DNA of 64,000 nt from Modestobacter sp. L9-4 (GTDB lineage Bacteria > Actinomycetota > Actinomycetes > Mycobacteriales > Geodermatophilaceae), in the NCBI RefSeq assembly GCF_019112525.1, contig NZ_CP077800.1, positions 4,030,001 through 4,094,000 of the forward strand, read 5' to 3'. The position numbers and the translations under genes are program-made. The notes under the pieces were generated by a model that worked only from the letters and a program-made list of their open reading frames with translations, was not told where the DNA came from and searched no databases. Below are positions 56,216 through 64,000 of this stretch, piece by piece. Within the stretch, counting starts at the first letter, position 1. Each line of letters opens with the position of its first letter.

Positions 56216-57564
56216 CCGGCGGCGGCGTCCAGGCCGGGGGGACGGCGGAGCTGCAGCGCGAGCTGCGCGCCACCGGGCTGACCGGCTCCGTCCTCCGCGG
56301 CCTGGCCGCCGCCGCCGTCGCCCGCCTGGACGGCGTGGCGGACCTCGCCGTGCCGTCATGGGCGGCCGAGGTGACCACCCGGCTGGACGCGGGCGCGCTG
56401 GAGGACGGCGACCTGCCCGCGCTGGTCCGCGTGCTGGCCACCACCGGGCAGCACCGGCTGCTGGCCCGCTCTGGCGTCCGGTACCCCGCCTACGCGCTGA
56501 CCGACGACGTCGCCGGTGCCCGGGTCGGCCCGCCCGGGCCGCGGCTGCCGGTGCGCCCGCGCGCGGCCGGCAGCTTTGAGGTGCTGGGCCGGCGGGTCGG
56601 CTTCCCGATCGGGGTGCCGGCCTGCCCGATGACCGGCACCGCGGCGTGGGTGCAGTACCTGGCCGGCAACGGCTTCAACCTGCTCACCTACAAGACCGTC
56701 CGCAGCCGTGAGCACGCCGCCAACGCCTTCCCGAACTGGGCGTTCGTCCCCGGGGCGCGGGAGCCGTTCGGGCCCGGTGCGCCGCCGGTGGTGCACGCCG
56801 AGCCCTCGGACTGGGTGACCCCCGGCGACCCCGCGGTCACCAGCACCAACTCCTTCGGCGTCCCCTCACCCGACCCCGCGGTCTGGACCGAGGACGTCGC
56901 AGCCGCCGTCCGCTGCCTGGCCGAGGACCAGCTGCTGCTGGTCAGCGTGATGGGCGAGGACGACGGGGACGGCACCGCGCAGCTGCAGGCGATCGCCGAC
57001 GACTTCGCCCGCACCGCGCTGCTGGCCGAGGCCGCCGGCGCGCCCGTGGTGGAGCTCAACCTCTCCTGCCCGAACACCCTGGGCTCCGGCGGCGGCGTGC
57101 GGCCGCCGATCTGCCTGGACCCCGAGCTGACCACCGCGATCGTCGAGACCACCCGGCGCGCGCTGTCCTCGACCACCGGGCTGGTCGCCAAGCTCTCCTG
57201 GCTCGACGGGCCCGCGCTGGCCGGGCTGGTGCCGCGGATCGCGCCGCACCTGGACGGGATCGCGGCGATCAACACCGTGCAGTGCGCGGTGCAGCGCGCC
57301 GACGGGTCGCCCACCTTCCCGGGCCGCCCGCTGGCCGGGGTGTCCGGGGTCGCGGTGCGCGACCTGGCCCTGGAGTTCACCGCCCGGCTGCTGCAGCTGC
57401 GCGCCACCGGCGGCCACCGCTTCGACGTGCTGGCCATGGGCGGGGTCACCGACCCGGCCAGTGCCGCCGCACTGCTGGAGCTGGGCGCGGCCGGGGTGCA
57501 GACCGCCACCGGGGCGTTCGCCGACCCCTTCCTGGCCCGGGCCTGCGTCGAGGAGCTGGCATGA
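56212..57564 (+). CDS. pyrD: Dihydroorotate dehydrogenase-family protein, Cys-type with long N-terminal extension
   Basis: A 450-residue FMN barrel in the pyrD slot of the operon. ELNLSCPNT places Cys286 as catalytic base, the class 1 residue, whereas the usual actinobacterial class 2 enzymes have Ser. Lys327 in [29 protein letters not shown] and [27 protein letters not shown] complete the FMN/orotate site. About 120 residues precede the barrel start ([19 protein letters not shown]). No pyrK-like subunit is encoded nearby, so the electron acceptor is unclear. The GTG start overlaps carB, the stop overlaps pyrF. Confidence 0.82.
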
Positions 57565-58415
57565 CGTTCGGTGCCCGGCTCGCCGCGGCCGTCGCCGACC
57601 GCGGGCCGCTGTGCGTCGGCATCGACCCGCACCGCGAGCTGCTGCTGGAGTGGGGCCTCACCGACGACGCCGAGGGTCTGCGCCGGTTCACCGACCTCGT
57701 CGTCGACGCCCTGGCCGGGCACGTCGCCGTCCTCAAGCCGCAGCTGGCCTTCTACGAGCGGCACGGCTCGGCCGGGCTGGCCGTGCTCGAGGACGCCGTC
57801 CCAGCCGCGCGGGCGGCCGGTGCGCTGGTGCTGCTGGACGCCAAGCGCGGCGACATCGGCTCGACCATGGCCGGGTACGCGGACTACCTGCGCCCGGACC
57901 ACCCGCTGGCCGTCGACGCGCTGACCGTCAGCCCCTACCTCGGGCCGGACTCGCTGGAGCCGGCCCGCCGGACCGCCGACGAGTTCGGCGGCGGGCTGTT
58001 CGTGCTCGCCCGCACCTCCAACCCCGACGCCGCGACCTTCCAGTCGGCGCTGGTGGGGGAGCGCAGCGTGGCCCAGACCGTGGTCGACACCGTCGGCCGG
58101 TGGAACAGCCCGGACCGGGCCGGGGGCGACCCGGCGGACGCCGACCAGCAGGGCCGCTGGGGGCCGTCCACCGGTTCGCACGGTGTCGTCGTCGGCGCGA
58201 CGCTGGCCGAGCTGGACGTCGACCTGTCCGGACTGCGCGGGCCGGTGCTCGCCCCCGGGCTCGGTGCCCAGGGCGGGTCGGTGGCCGACCTGCGACGGCT
58301 GTTCGGCGACCGGGCCGTCGTCCCCTCGGTGTCCCGCGACGTGCTGCGGGCCGGCGCGGACGCCGCCGCCCTGCGCGCCGCCGCCGACCGGTGGACGGCC
58401 GAGCTGAGCGCATGA
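57561..58415 (+). CDS. pyrF: Orotidine 5'-phosphate decarboxylase (type 2)
   Basis: A 284-residue TIM-barrel decarboxylase. LCVGIDPHRELL starts the barrel; the catalytic Lys/Asp set is in LLDAKRGDIGSTM, the type 2 form found in mycobacteria; VSPYLGPDSLEP and VLAPGLGAQGGS bind phosphate. It completes UMP synthesis, so the operon encodes the whole route except orotate phosphoribosyltransferase (pyrE), which is outside the window. ATGA overlaps join it to pyrD and to the membrane-protein gene downstream. Confidence 0.95.
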   Translation: MTFGARLAAAVADRGPLCVGIDPHRELLLEWGLTDDAEGLRRFTDLVVDALAGHVAVLKPQLAFYERHGSAGLAVLEDAVPAARAAGALVLLDAKRGDIGSTMAGYADYLRPDHPLAVDALTVSPYLGPDSLEPARRTADEFGGGLFVLARTSNPDAATFQSALVGERSVAQTVVDTVGRWNSPDRAGGDPADADQQGRWGPSTGSHGVVVGATLAELDVDLSGLRGPVLAPGLGAQGGSVADLRRLFGDRAVVPSVSRDVLRAGADAAALRAAADRWTAELSA

Positions 58416-59452
58416 GGCGCCCGCCGCCCTGGTCGTTGCCGGCACTGGGCGCGCTGCTGTGCGCCGCGGGGGCCGTGGTCTTCGCCCAGGCGCAGGCCAC
58501 CGCGCCCGACGCCGGCTCCTTCGCCTACGCCCCGGCCGGCGTGGACATCGCCTACGACAGCGACCTGCTGGCCTCCCTCGACGACCACTGGCCGCTGCTG
58601 TGGACCGGCGGGCACCTACTGGGGGTGGGCCTGCTCGTCGTGGGCCTGCTGGTGCTCGGCGGCTGGGCCGGGCGTCTGCTGGGGCGCCGGTGGGGCGTCC
58701 GGACCAGGCCCGCCGTCGTGGCCCTCGGTGCGCTGGCCGGACTGCTGGTCGTCGGTGGGGCGGTCCTCGTGCTGACCGGGGAGGCACCCGCCGTGGTCAC
58801 CTACGGGGGCACGTACCAACCGCTGTCCTGCGGCGTCGGCGTCGGCTGTCCGCCCGTGACCTCCCCGGTCCGGGTCAGCGGCGTGCAGCTGGCCGGGCTC
58901 GGCACCGCGGTGCTCGGGGCGGTGCTGGCGGCTGCCGTGGCGGCAGCGGCGACGGGTGCCCCGGCCGGCCCGGGCGTGCGGGGACCGGGTCGTGCCGCGG
59001 GCTGGGTGGCCGTGGGAGCCGGTGTGCTCCTGGCCGTGCCGGGCCTCCTGCTGGCCCGCAGGCCCCCGGCCGCCGACCCCGAGCTCGTGTTCCTGTCGCC
59101 GGAGCAGTACGACCAGCTGGTCGACGCTGCCTGGCTGGCCGGCGTCGGTCGTGCCCTCGTCGCCGGCGGCGTCCTGCTGGCGGCAGGAGCGGTCGCGTGG
59201 CTCCTGGGCGGGGACGGACCGGTCCGGTCCCGGACGGCGCCGGGAACGGCTCTCGGGGCGGCCGTCGGCCTCGCCGTCCTCGGGGGCGTCCTGCTGTGGT
59301 CGTCCCGCACGGCCCGGCCGGCCCTCGAGGGCGCGGCGCCCACCCCGCCGGCCGGGCCGTGGCTGGGGGTCGCCCTGGTCGTCGTCCTCGTCGCCGGAGC
59401 GCTGCTGGGGGCCGGTGTCCGGCAGGTGACGGGGCGGCGACCAGCGCACTGA
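58412..59452 (+). CDS. Uncharacterised membrane protein with about eight helices
   Basis: A 346-residue Ala/Val/Leu/Gly-rich protein with roughly eight predicted membrane helices, starting SLPALGALLCAAGAVVFA. The loop after helix 3 holds a Cys pair (PLSCGVGVGCPP), probably outside the cytoplasm. I do not recognise the family. Its ATG overlaps the pyrF stop, so it is co-translated with the pyr operon. It is followed by a 216-base gap and could be lineage-specific. A transport or envelope role is only a guess from topology. Confidence 0.8.
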   Translation: MRRPPPWSLPALGALLCAAGAVVFAQAQATAPDAGSFAYAPAGVDIAYDSDLLASLDDHWPLLWTGGHLLGVGLLVVGLLVLGGWAGRLLGRRWGVRTRPAVVALGALAGLLVVGGAVLVLTGEAPAVVTYGGTYQPLSCGVGVGCPPVTSPVRVSGVQLAGLGTAVLGAVLAAAVAAAATGAPAGPGVRGPGRAAGWVAVGAGVLLAVPGLLLARRPPAADPELVFLSPEQYDQLVDAAWLAGVGRALVAGGVLLAAGAVAWLLGGDGPVRSRTAPGTALGAAVGLAVLGGVLLWSSRTARPALEGAAPTPPAGPWLGVALVVVLVAGALLGAGVRQVTGRRPAH

Positions 59453-59668
59453 CCAGGGGTGACGAGGCCGTTACGGGACCGTTCGGTCCGCCGCGCGTCC
59501 GGCTAAGCACACCGGTCTGCCCGGATGCGCACGGGGTCCAGCGTGACCAGCCGGTTCAGGGTGACTAGGTTGGCGGCCAGGCTCAACAGCAGGGCCGCCT
59601 GCAGGTTGACCCAGACCTCGAACACCCCGCCGGCCGCAGGGCCGGCGCGAACACGATTGGGTTGCACC
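59453..59668. promoter_or_regulatory. Upstream region of mihF
   Basis: The gap holds GGACCGTTCGGTCC (59476-59489), a small hairpin that may end the pyr operon. It also holds a candidate -10 TAGGTT (59566-59571) and a 7-bp stem GCCGGCC/GGCCGGC (59629-59646) 22 bases before mihF. A 40-codon minus-strand ORF (59503-59625) also crosses it but lacks a ribosome-binding site. Confidence 0.4.
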
Positions 59669-60025
59669 GTGCCCCTTCCCGAGTTGTCCCCCGAACAGCG
59701 CGCCGCTGCCCTGGAGAAGGCCGCCGCGGCCCGCAAGGCCCGCGCCGAGCTCCGCGAGAAGCTCAAGGCCAAGGGCACCACGGTCGGTGACGTCCTCAAG
59801 CAGGGCGAGACCGACGAGGTCATCGGCAAGATGCGCGTCTCCGCCGTCCTGGAGTCCCTCCCGGGCGTCGGCAAGGCCCGCGCGGCCAAGATCATGGAGC
59901 GGCTGGAGATCTCCCCGACCCGCCGTGTCCGTGGCCTGGGCGCCAACCAGCGCAAGGCGCTGGAGTCCGAGTTCGCCGGCGAGCAGGTCCAGCCCGACCA
60001 GATCCCGGCCGAGGGCGCACTCTGA
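59669..60025 (+). CDS. mihF: Actinobacterial integration host factor
   Basis: A 118-residue nucleoid-associated protein. LSPEQRAAALEKAAAARKARAELREKLK forms the N-terminal helix, and LESLPGVGKARAAKIMERLEI plus RRVRGLGANQRKALESEF form the DNA-binding helix-two-turn-helix part. It is unrelated to E. coli IHF despite the name, and is essential in mycobacteria. GTG 59669 is chosen because the conserved family start PLPELSPEQR begins there; upstream in-frame sequence is unrelated. gmk and rpoZ follow as in all actinobacteria. Confidence 0.95.
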   Translation: MPLPELSPEQRAAALEKAAAARKARAELREKLKAKGTTVGDVLKQGETDEVIGKMRVSAVLESLPGVGKARAAKIMERLEISPTRRVRGLGANQRKALESEFAGEQVQPDQIPAEGAL

Positions 60026-60073
60026 CCGGACCCCGCGGTGGCCTCCGGCCGCCCCGGACCCGATCGACGACAC

Positions 60074-60652
60074 ATGGCTGACGGGAACCGTGCGCGGCTG
60101 ACCGTGCTCTCCGGCCCCTCCGGGGTGGGCAAGGGCACGGTCGTCGCGGAGGTCCGGCGCCGGCACCCCGAGGTCTGGGTGTCGGTGTCGGTCACCACGC
60201 GCAAGCCGCGTCCGGGCGAGGTCGACGGCGAGCACTACTGGTTCGTCGACGACGAGTCCTTCGACGACCTGATGGCCACGGACAACCTGCTGGAGTGGGC
60301 CTCGTACGCGGGCAACCGCTACGGCACGCCCCGGGGTCCGGTCGAGGAGCAGCTGCGGGCGGGTTCGCCGGCGCTGCTGGAGATCGAGCTGCAGGGCGCC
60401 CGGCAGGTGCGCGAGCGCGCGCCGGAGGCCCAGCTGGTCTTTCTGGCCCCGCCGTCGTGGGCGGCGCTGGTCAGCCGGCTGGCCGGCCGCGGCACCGAGC
60501 ACCCCGAGGTCCAGGAGCGTCGGCTGGCCCTCGCGCAGGCCGAACTGGACGCCTCCGGCGAGTTCGACGTGGTGGTCGTCAACGACGACGTGGCCAGAGC
60601 GGCGGACGAGTTGGTAGGCTTGCTGACTGCGCCTCCGCCCGCTGGTCCCTGA
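60074..60652 (+). CDS. gmk: Guanylate kinase
   Basis: A 192-residue P-loop kinase converting GMP to GDP. The P-loop is [35 protein letters not shown] binds [24 protein letters not shown] is the second GMP contact; and the lid lies in [21 protein letters not shown] 60074 is 48 bases after mihF with a weak ribosome-binding site. Confidence 0.96.
   Translation: MADGNRARLTVLSGPSGVGKGTVVAEVRRRHPEVWVSVSVTTRKPRPGEVDGEHYWFVDDESFDDLMATDNLLEWASYAGNRYGTPRGPVEEQLRAGSPALLEIELQGARQVRERAPEAQLVFLAPPSWAALVSRLAGRGTEHPEVQERRLALAQAELDASGEFDVVVVNDDVARAADELVGLLTAPPPAGP
60615..60620 (+). promoter_or_regulatory. Possible -10 of rpoZ inside the gmk 3' end
   Basis: TAGGCT matches the local -10 pattern and would give rpoZ its own start with about a 110-base leader. 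Confidence 0.35.
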
Positions 60653-60735
60653 CCGCGTCGGAGACACACCCGAGGCGACCGTGCGGAGCACATCCGCCGC
60701 CCGCCCGCACACCGAGTTGAGGAGCACGCCCGCCC

Positions 60736-60999
60736 GTGTCCGGAGTCGCACCCGCCCCTGAGGGCATCACCAACCCGCCGATCGACGAGCTGCTCGAGCG
60801 CACCAGCAGCAAGTACGGCCTGGTCATCTACGCCGCCAAGCGCGCGCGCCAGATCAACGCCTACTACAGCCAGCTCTCCGAGGGCCTGCTGGAGTACGTC
60901 GGCCCGCTGGTCGACACCGCTCCCCAGGAGAAGCCGCTGTCGATCGCGCTGCGGGAGATCAACGAGGGCCTGCTGACCCACACCGCCGGCGAGAACTGA
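60736..60999 (+). CDS. rpoZ: RNA polymerase omega subunit
   Basis: An 87-residue subunit that wraps the beta' C-terminus. [35 protein letters not shown] is split here by the conserved SKYGL and RARQIN motifs; [14 protein letters not shown] ends the fold. GTG 60736 lies 11 bases after GAGGAG. A perfect hairpin terminator follows. Confidence 0.95.
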   Translation: MSGVAPAPEGITNPPIDELLERTSSKYGLVIYAAKRARQINAYYSQLSEGLLEYVGPLVDTAPQEKPLSIALREINEGLLTHTAGEN

Positions 61000-61033
61000 A
61001 CCGGTACAGCTGCACAGCACCACCCGTACTGAT

Positions 61034-61064
61034 GAGGTCCCCGGCACCTGGTGCCGGGGACCTC
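61034..61064 (+). terminator. Hairpin terminator after rpoZ
   Basis: GAGGTCCCCGGCAC and GTGCCGGGGACCTC form a perfect 14-bp stem with a three-base loop. It ends 25 bases before coaBC, so coaBC needs its own promoter or read-through. Confidence 0.85.
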
Positions 61065-61089
61065 GTCGTGTCTGGCGGAGGATGACCGC

Positions 61090-62310
61090 ATGAGCAAGAT
61101 CGTGCTCGGCGTCGGCGGCGGCGTCGCGGCCTACAAGTCCGCCCTGCTGCTCCGGGCCCTCACCGAGCGCGGCCACGAGGTGCGGGTCGTCCCGACCGCC
61201 TCGGCGCTGCGCTTCGTCGGTGCGGCCACCTTCGAGGCGCTCAGCGGCAACCCGGTCTCCACCGAGGTGTGGGACGACGTCCCCGAGGTCGCCCACGTGC
61301 GCATCGGCCAGGCCGCCGACCTGGTGCTGGTCAACCCCGCCACCGCCGACCTGCTCGCCCGCGCCGCTGCCGGCCGGGCCGACGACCTGCTCACCGCCAC
61401 GCTGCTCACCGCGCACTGCCCCGTGGTGTTCGTGCCGGCCATGCACACCGAGATGTGGCTGCACCCGGCCACCCAGGACAACGCCGCCACCCTCCGCCGA
61501 CGCGGGGCGGTCGTGCTGCCCCCGGCCGTGGGCCGGCTCACCGGCCCGGACTCCGGTCCCGGCCGGCTGCCCGAGCCCGCCGACGTCGCCGCGCTGGCCG
61601 AGCTGGTGCTCGCCACCGGCCCGGGCGCCCTGGCCCAGGACCTCACCGGCCGACGGGTCGTGATCACCGCCGGGGGCACCCGCGAGGCACTGGACCCGGT
61701 GCGCTTCCTGGGCAACCGCTCCTCCGGGCGGCAGGGCTGGGCGCTGGCCCGGGTCGCCGCCGCCCGCGGCGCCGACGTCGTGCTGGTCGCGGCCAACGTC
61801 GAGGCCCCGGCGCCCTTCGGCGTCCGGGTCGTCGGGGTGGGGTCGACCGAGGAGCTGCGCACGGCCGTGCACGCCGAGGCGGCCGGCGCCGACGTCGTGG
61901 TGATGGCCGCCGCCGTCGCGGACTTCCGGCCGGTCACCGTCGCCGGCACCAAGCTCAAGAAGGGCGGGGCCACCGAGCCGTCGGAGCTGCAGCTGGTCCG
62001 CAACCCCGACGTCCTGGTCGAGCTGGTCGCCGCCCGCCCGGCCGGTCAGCGGGTGGTCGGCTTCGCCGCCGAGACCGGGGACGACGAGGGCGACGTGCTC
62101 ACCCACGCCCGCGCCAAGCTCGCCCGCAAGGGCGTGGACCTCCTGGTGGTCAACGACGTGTCCGCAGGCCGGGTCTTCGGCCGCCCGGACAACGAGGTGA
62201 CGCTGCTGGACGCCGACGGCACGGCCACCGCCGTCCCGGCCGCGGGCAAGGACGTCGTGGCCGCGGCCATCTGGGACCGGGTGGTGACCGGCCTCACCCC
62301 GCGGGGCTGA
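61090..62310 (+). CDS. coaBC: Bifunctional phosphopantothenoylcysteine decarboxylase/synthetase
   Basis: A 406-residue CoA-pathway enzyme. The N-terminal CoaC flavoprotein half has [18 protein letters not shown], the catalytic His in EVAHVRIGQ and the PAMHTEMW loop. The C-terminal CoaB half begins [29 protein letters not shown] and includes [10 protein letters not shown] and LVVNDVS. It couples cysteine to phosphopantothenate and decarboxylates the product. ATG 61090 has GGAGG eight bases upstream. Confidence 0.96.
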   Translation: MSKIVLGVGGGVAAYKSALLLRALTERGHEVRVVPTASALRFVGAATFEALSGNPVSTEVWDDVPEVAHVRIGQAADLVLVNPATADLLARAAAGRADDLLTATLLTAHCPVVFVPAMHTEMWLHPATQDNAATLRRRGAVVLPPAVGRLTGPDSGPGRLPEPADVAALAELVLATGPGALAQDLTGRRVVITAGGTREALDPVRFLGNRSSGRQGWALARVAAARGADVVLVAANVEAPAPFGVRVVGVGSTEELRTAVHAEAAGADVVVMAAAVADFRPVTVAGTKLKKGGATEPSELQLVRNPDVLVELVAARPAGQRVVGFAAETGDDEGDVLTHARAKLARKGVDLLVVNDVSAGRVFGRPDNEVTLLDADGTATAVPAAGKDVVAAAIWDRVVTGLTPRG

Positions 62311-62361
62311 CCCGACCGCCGCTGCGGACCGCCGCCGACCACCACTGTCGGCGCCCGCCGG

Positions 62362-62367
62362 TACCCT
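62362..62367 (+). promoter_or_regulatory. Likely -10 element of metK
   Basis: TACCCT lies 89 bases before the metK start. The resulting 75-base leader has no recognisable SAM-riboswitch fold. Confidence 0.4.
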
Positions 62368-62450
62368 CGGCCGCCGGGGCTCCCGACCACCGCCGGAGGC
62401 CCTCCCGACCGCGATGCACGCGCTCGGCAGCCGACTGCAGGGAGAACCCA

Positions 62451-63674
<1,224 letters not shown>

Positions 63675-63721
63675 ACCTGAGCGACGCCACCCTCGACGAC
63701 CCGGGCACCCGCGCACAGCGG

Positions 63722-64000
63722 GTGGCCCGGGTCGTCGTCGATGTGCCGCTGGCCCACCTGGACCGGCCCTTCGACTACGCCGTGCCCGAGGAGCTGGCCG
63801 ACCACGTCGTGGCCGGCTGCCGGGTGCGGGTGCGGTTCGCCGGCAAGCTCGTCGACGGCGTGGTGCTCGAGCTGGCCGGGAGCACCGACCACACCGGCAA
63901 GCTCGCCCCGCTGGCCAAGGTCGTCTCGCCCGAGCCGGTGCTCACCCCCGAGGTCGCCGAGCTGACCCGCTCGGTCGCCGACCGCTACGCCGGGTCGATG
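63722..64000 (+). CDS. priA: Primosomal protein N' (PriA), 3' truncated by window edge
   Basis: Only the N-terminal 3'-BD domain is present: VARVVVDVPLAHLDRPFDYAVPEEL, here split, then GCRVRVRFAGKLVDGVVLEL and KVVSPEPVLTPEVAEL, closely matching actinobacterial PriA. These proteins restart replication forks; actinobacterial versions often lack helicase motifs, which cannot be judged here. The frame is open from inside metK. GTG 63722 is the first standard codon after metK, but a CTG at 63677 would preserve the usual 15-residue lead and sit two bases past the metK stop. The start is uncertain. Confidence 0.8.
   Translation, partial: MARVVVDVPLAHLDRPFDYAVPEELADHVVAGCRVRVRFAGKLVDGVVLELAGSTDHTGKLAPLAKVVSPEPVLTPEVAELTRSVADRYAGSM

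Noticed and set aside
62311-62450. SAM riboswitch ahead of metK
   Set aside because: No kink-turn or conserved SAM aptamer elements could be matched by eye.

Overview
The window is very GC-rich DNA from an actinobacterial chromosome. Coding density is high, GTG starts are abundant, and most neighbouring genes overlap by one to four bases (GTGA, ATGA or TGATG). The gene order follows the conserved actinobacterial core seen in Mycobacterium tuberculosis (thrS-HIT-pgsA-acyltransferase-pimA; pdxS-pdxT-yebC; ruvCAB; yajC-secDF-apt-relA; hisS; aspS; rarA; alaS-ruvX-mltG-aroE; aroCKBQ-pepP-efp-nusB). It then continues as in Streptomyces through bldD, pyrR-pyrB-pyrC-carAB-pyrD-pyrF, mihF-gmk-rpoZ, coaBC, metK and priA. 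My best guess is a non-sporulating relative such as Geodermatophilaceae. That is inferred from gene order and base composition, not proven.

Layout. 1-1.8 kb: the end of an anti-sigma-K-like gene, a PGPGW membrane protein, tRNA-Val(CAC) and an HNH nuclease. 1.8-4.6 kb: a minus-strand organosulfonate locus made of a short leader peptide, an SsuD-type monooxygenase and an MHS-type MFS transporter. 4.6-6.4 kb: a MOSC protein and a CapA lipoprotein. 6.5-12.5 kb: thrS and the phosphatidylinositol mannoside pathway. 12.5-17.3 kb: PLP synthase, YebC and the LexA-boxed ruvCAB operon. 17.5-24.1 kb: Sec accessory proteins, apt and the ppGpp enzyme. 24.2-28.9 kb: a methyltransferase, a membrane-anchored cyclophilin, a metallo-beta-lactamase-fold protein, hisS and an aldo/keto reductase. 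29-34.7 kb: aspS, an accessory pocket (a DUF559-like gene between palindromic repeats, plus a second aldo/keto reductase), rarA and two small membrane proteins. 35-40.7 kb: alaS, ruvX and mltG. 40.7-47.4 kb: shikimate pathway genes, an A24 peptidase, pepP, efp and nusB. 47.4-48.1 kb: a repeat-filled gap. 48.1-58.4 kb: bldD and the complete UMP pathway. 58.4-64 kb: an eight-helix membrane protein, mihF, gmk, rpoZ, coaBC, metK and the start of priA.

Most of the window is housekeeping. Its less ordinary content is regulatory and structural. It includes a cysteine-type leader peptide ahead of ssuD, a PyrR-binding RNA hairpin that masks the pyrR ribosome-binding site, a LexA box at ruvC, and a probable BldD autoregulatory site. 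Many promoters are TANNNT-type, several placed so that transcripts would be leaderless. There are at least three kinds of palindromic or tandem intergenic repeat. Unusual proteins include a Cys-type dihydroorotate dehydrogenase with a long N-terminal extension, a SecD with a nine-unit hexapeptide repeat, and an MltG with a His/Asp-rich cytoplasmic region. No clear undescribed multi-gene system is visible. The best candidate for something new is the leader-ssuD-MFS organosulfonate unit, followed by the repeat-bracketed DUF559 gene.
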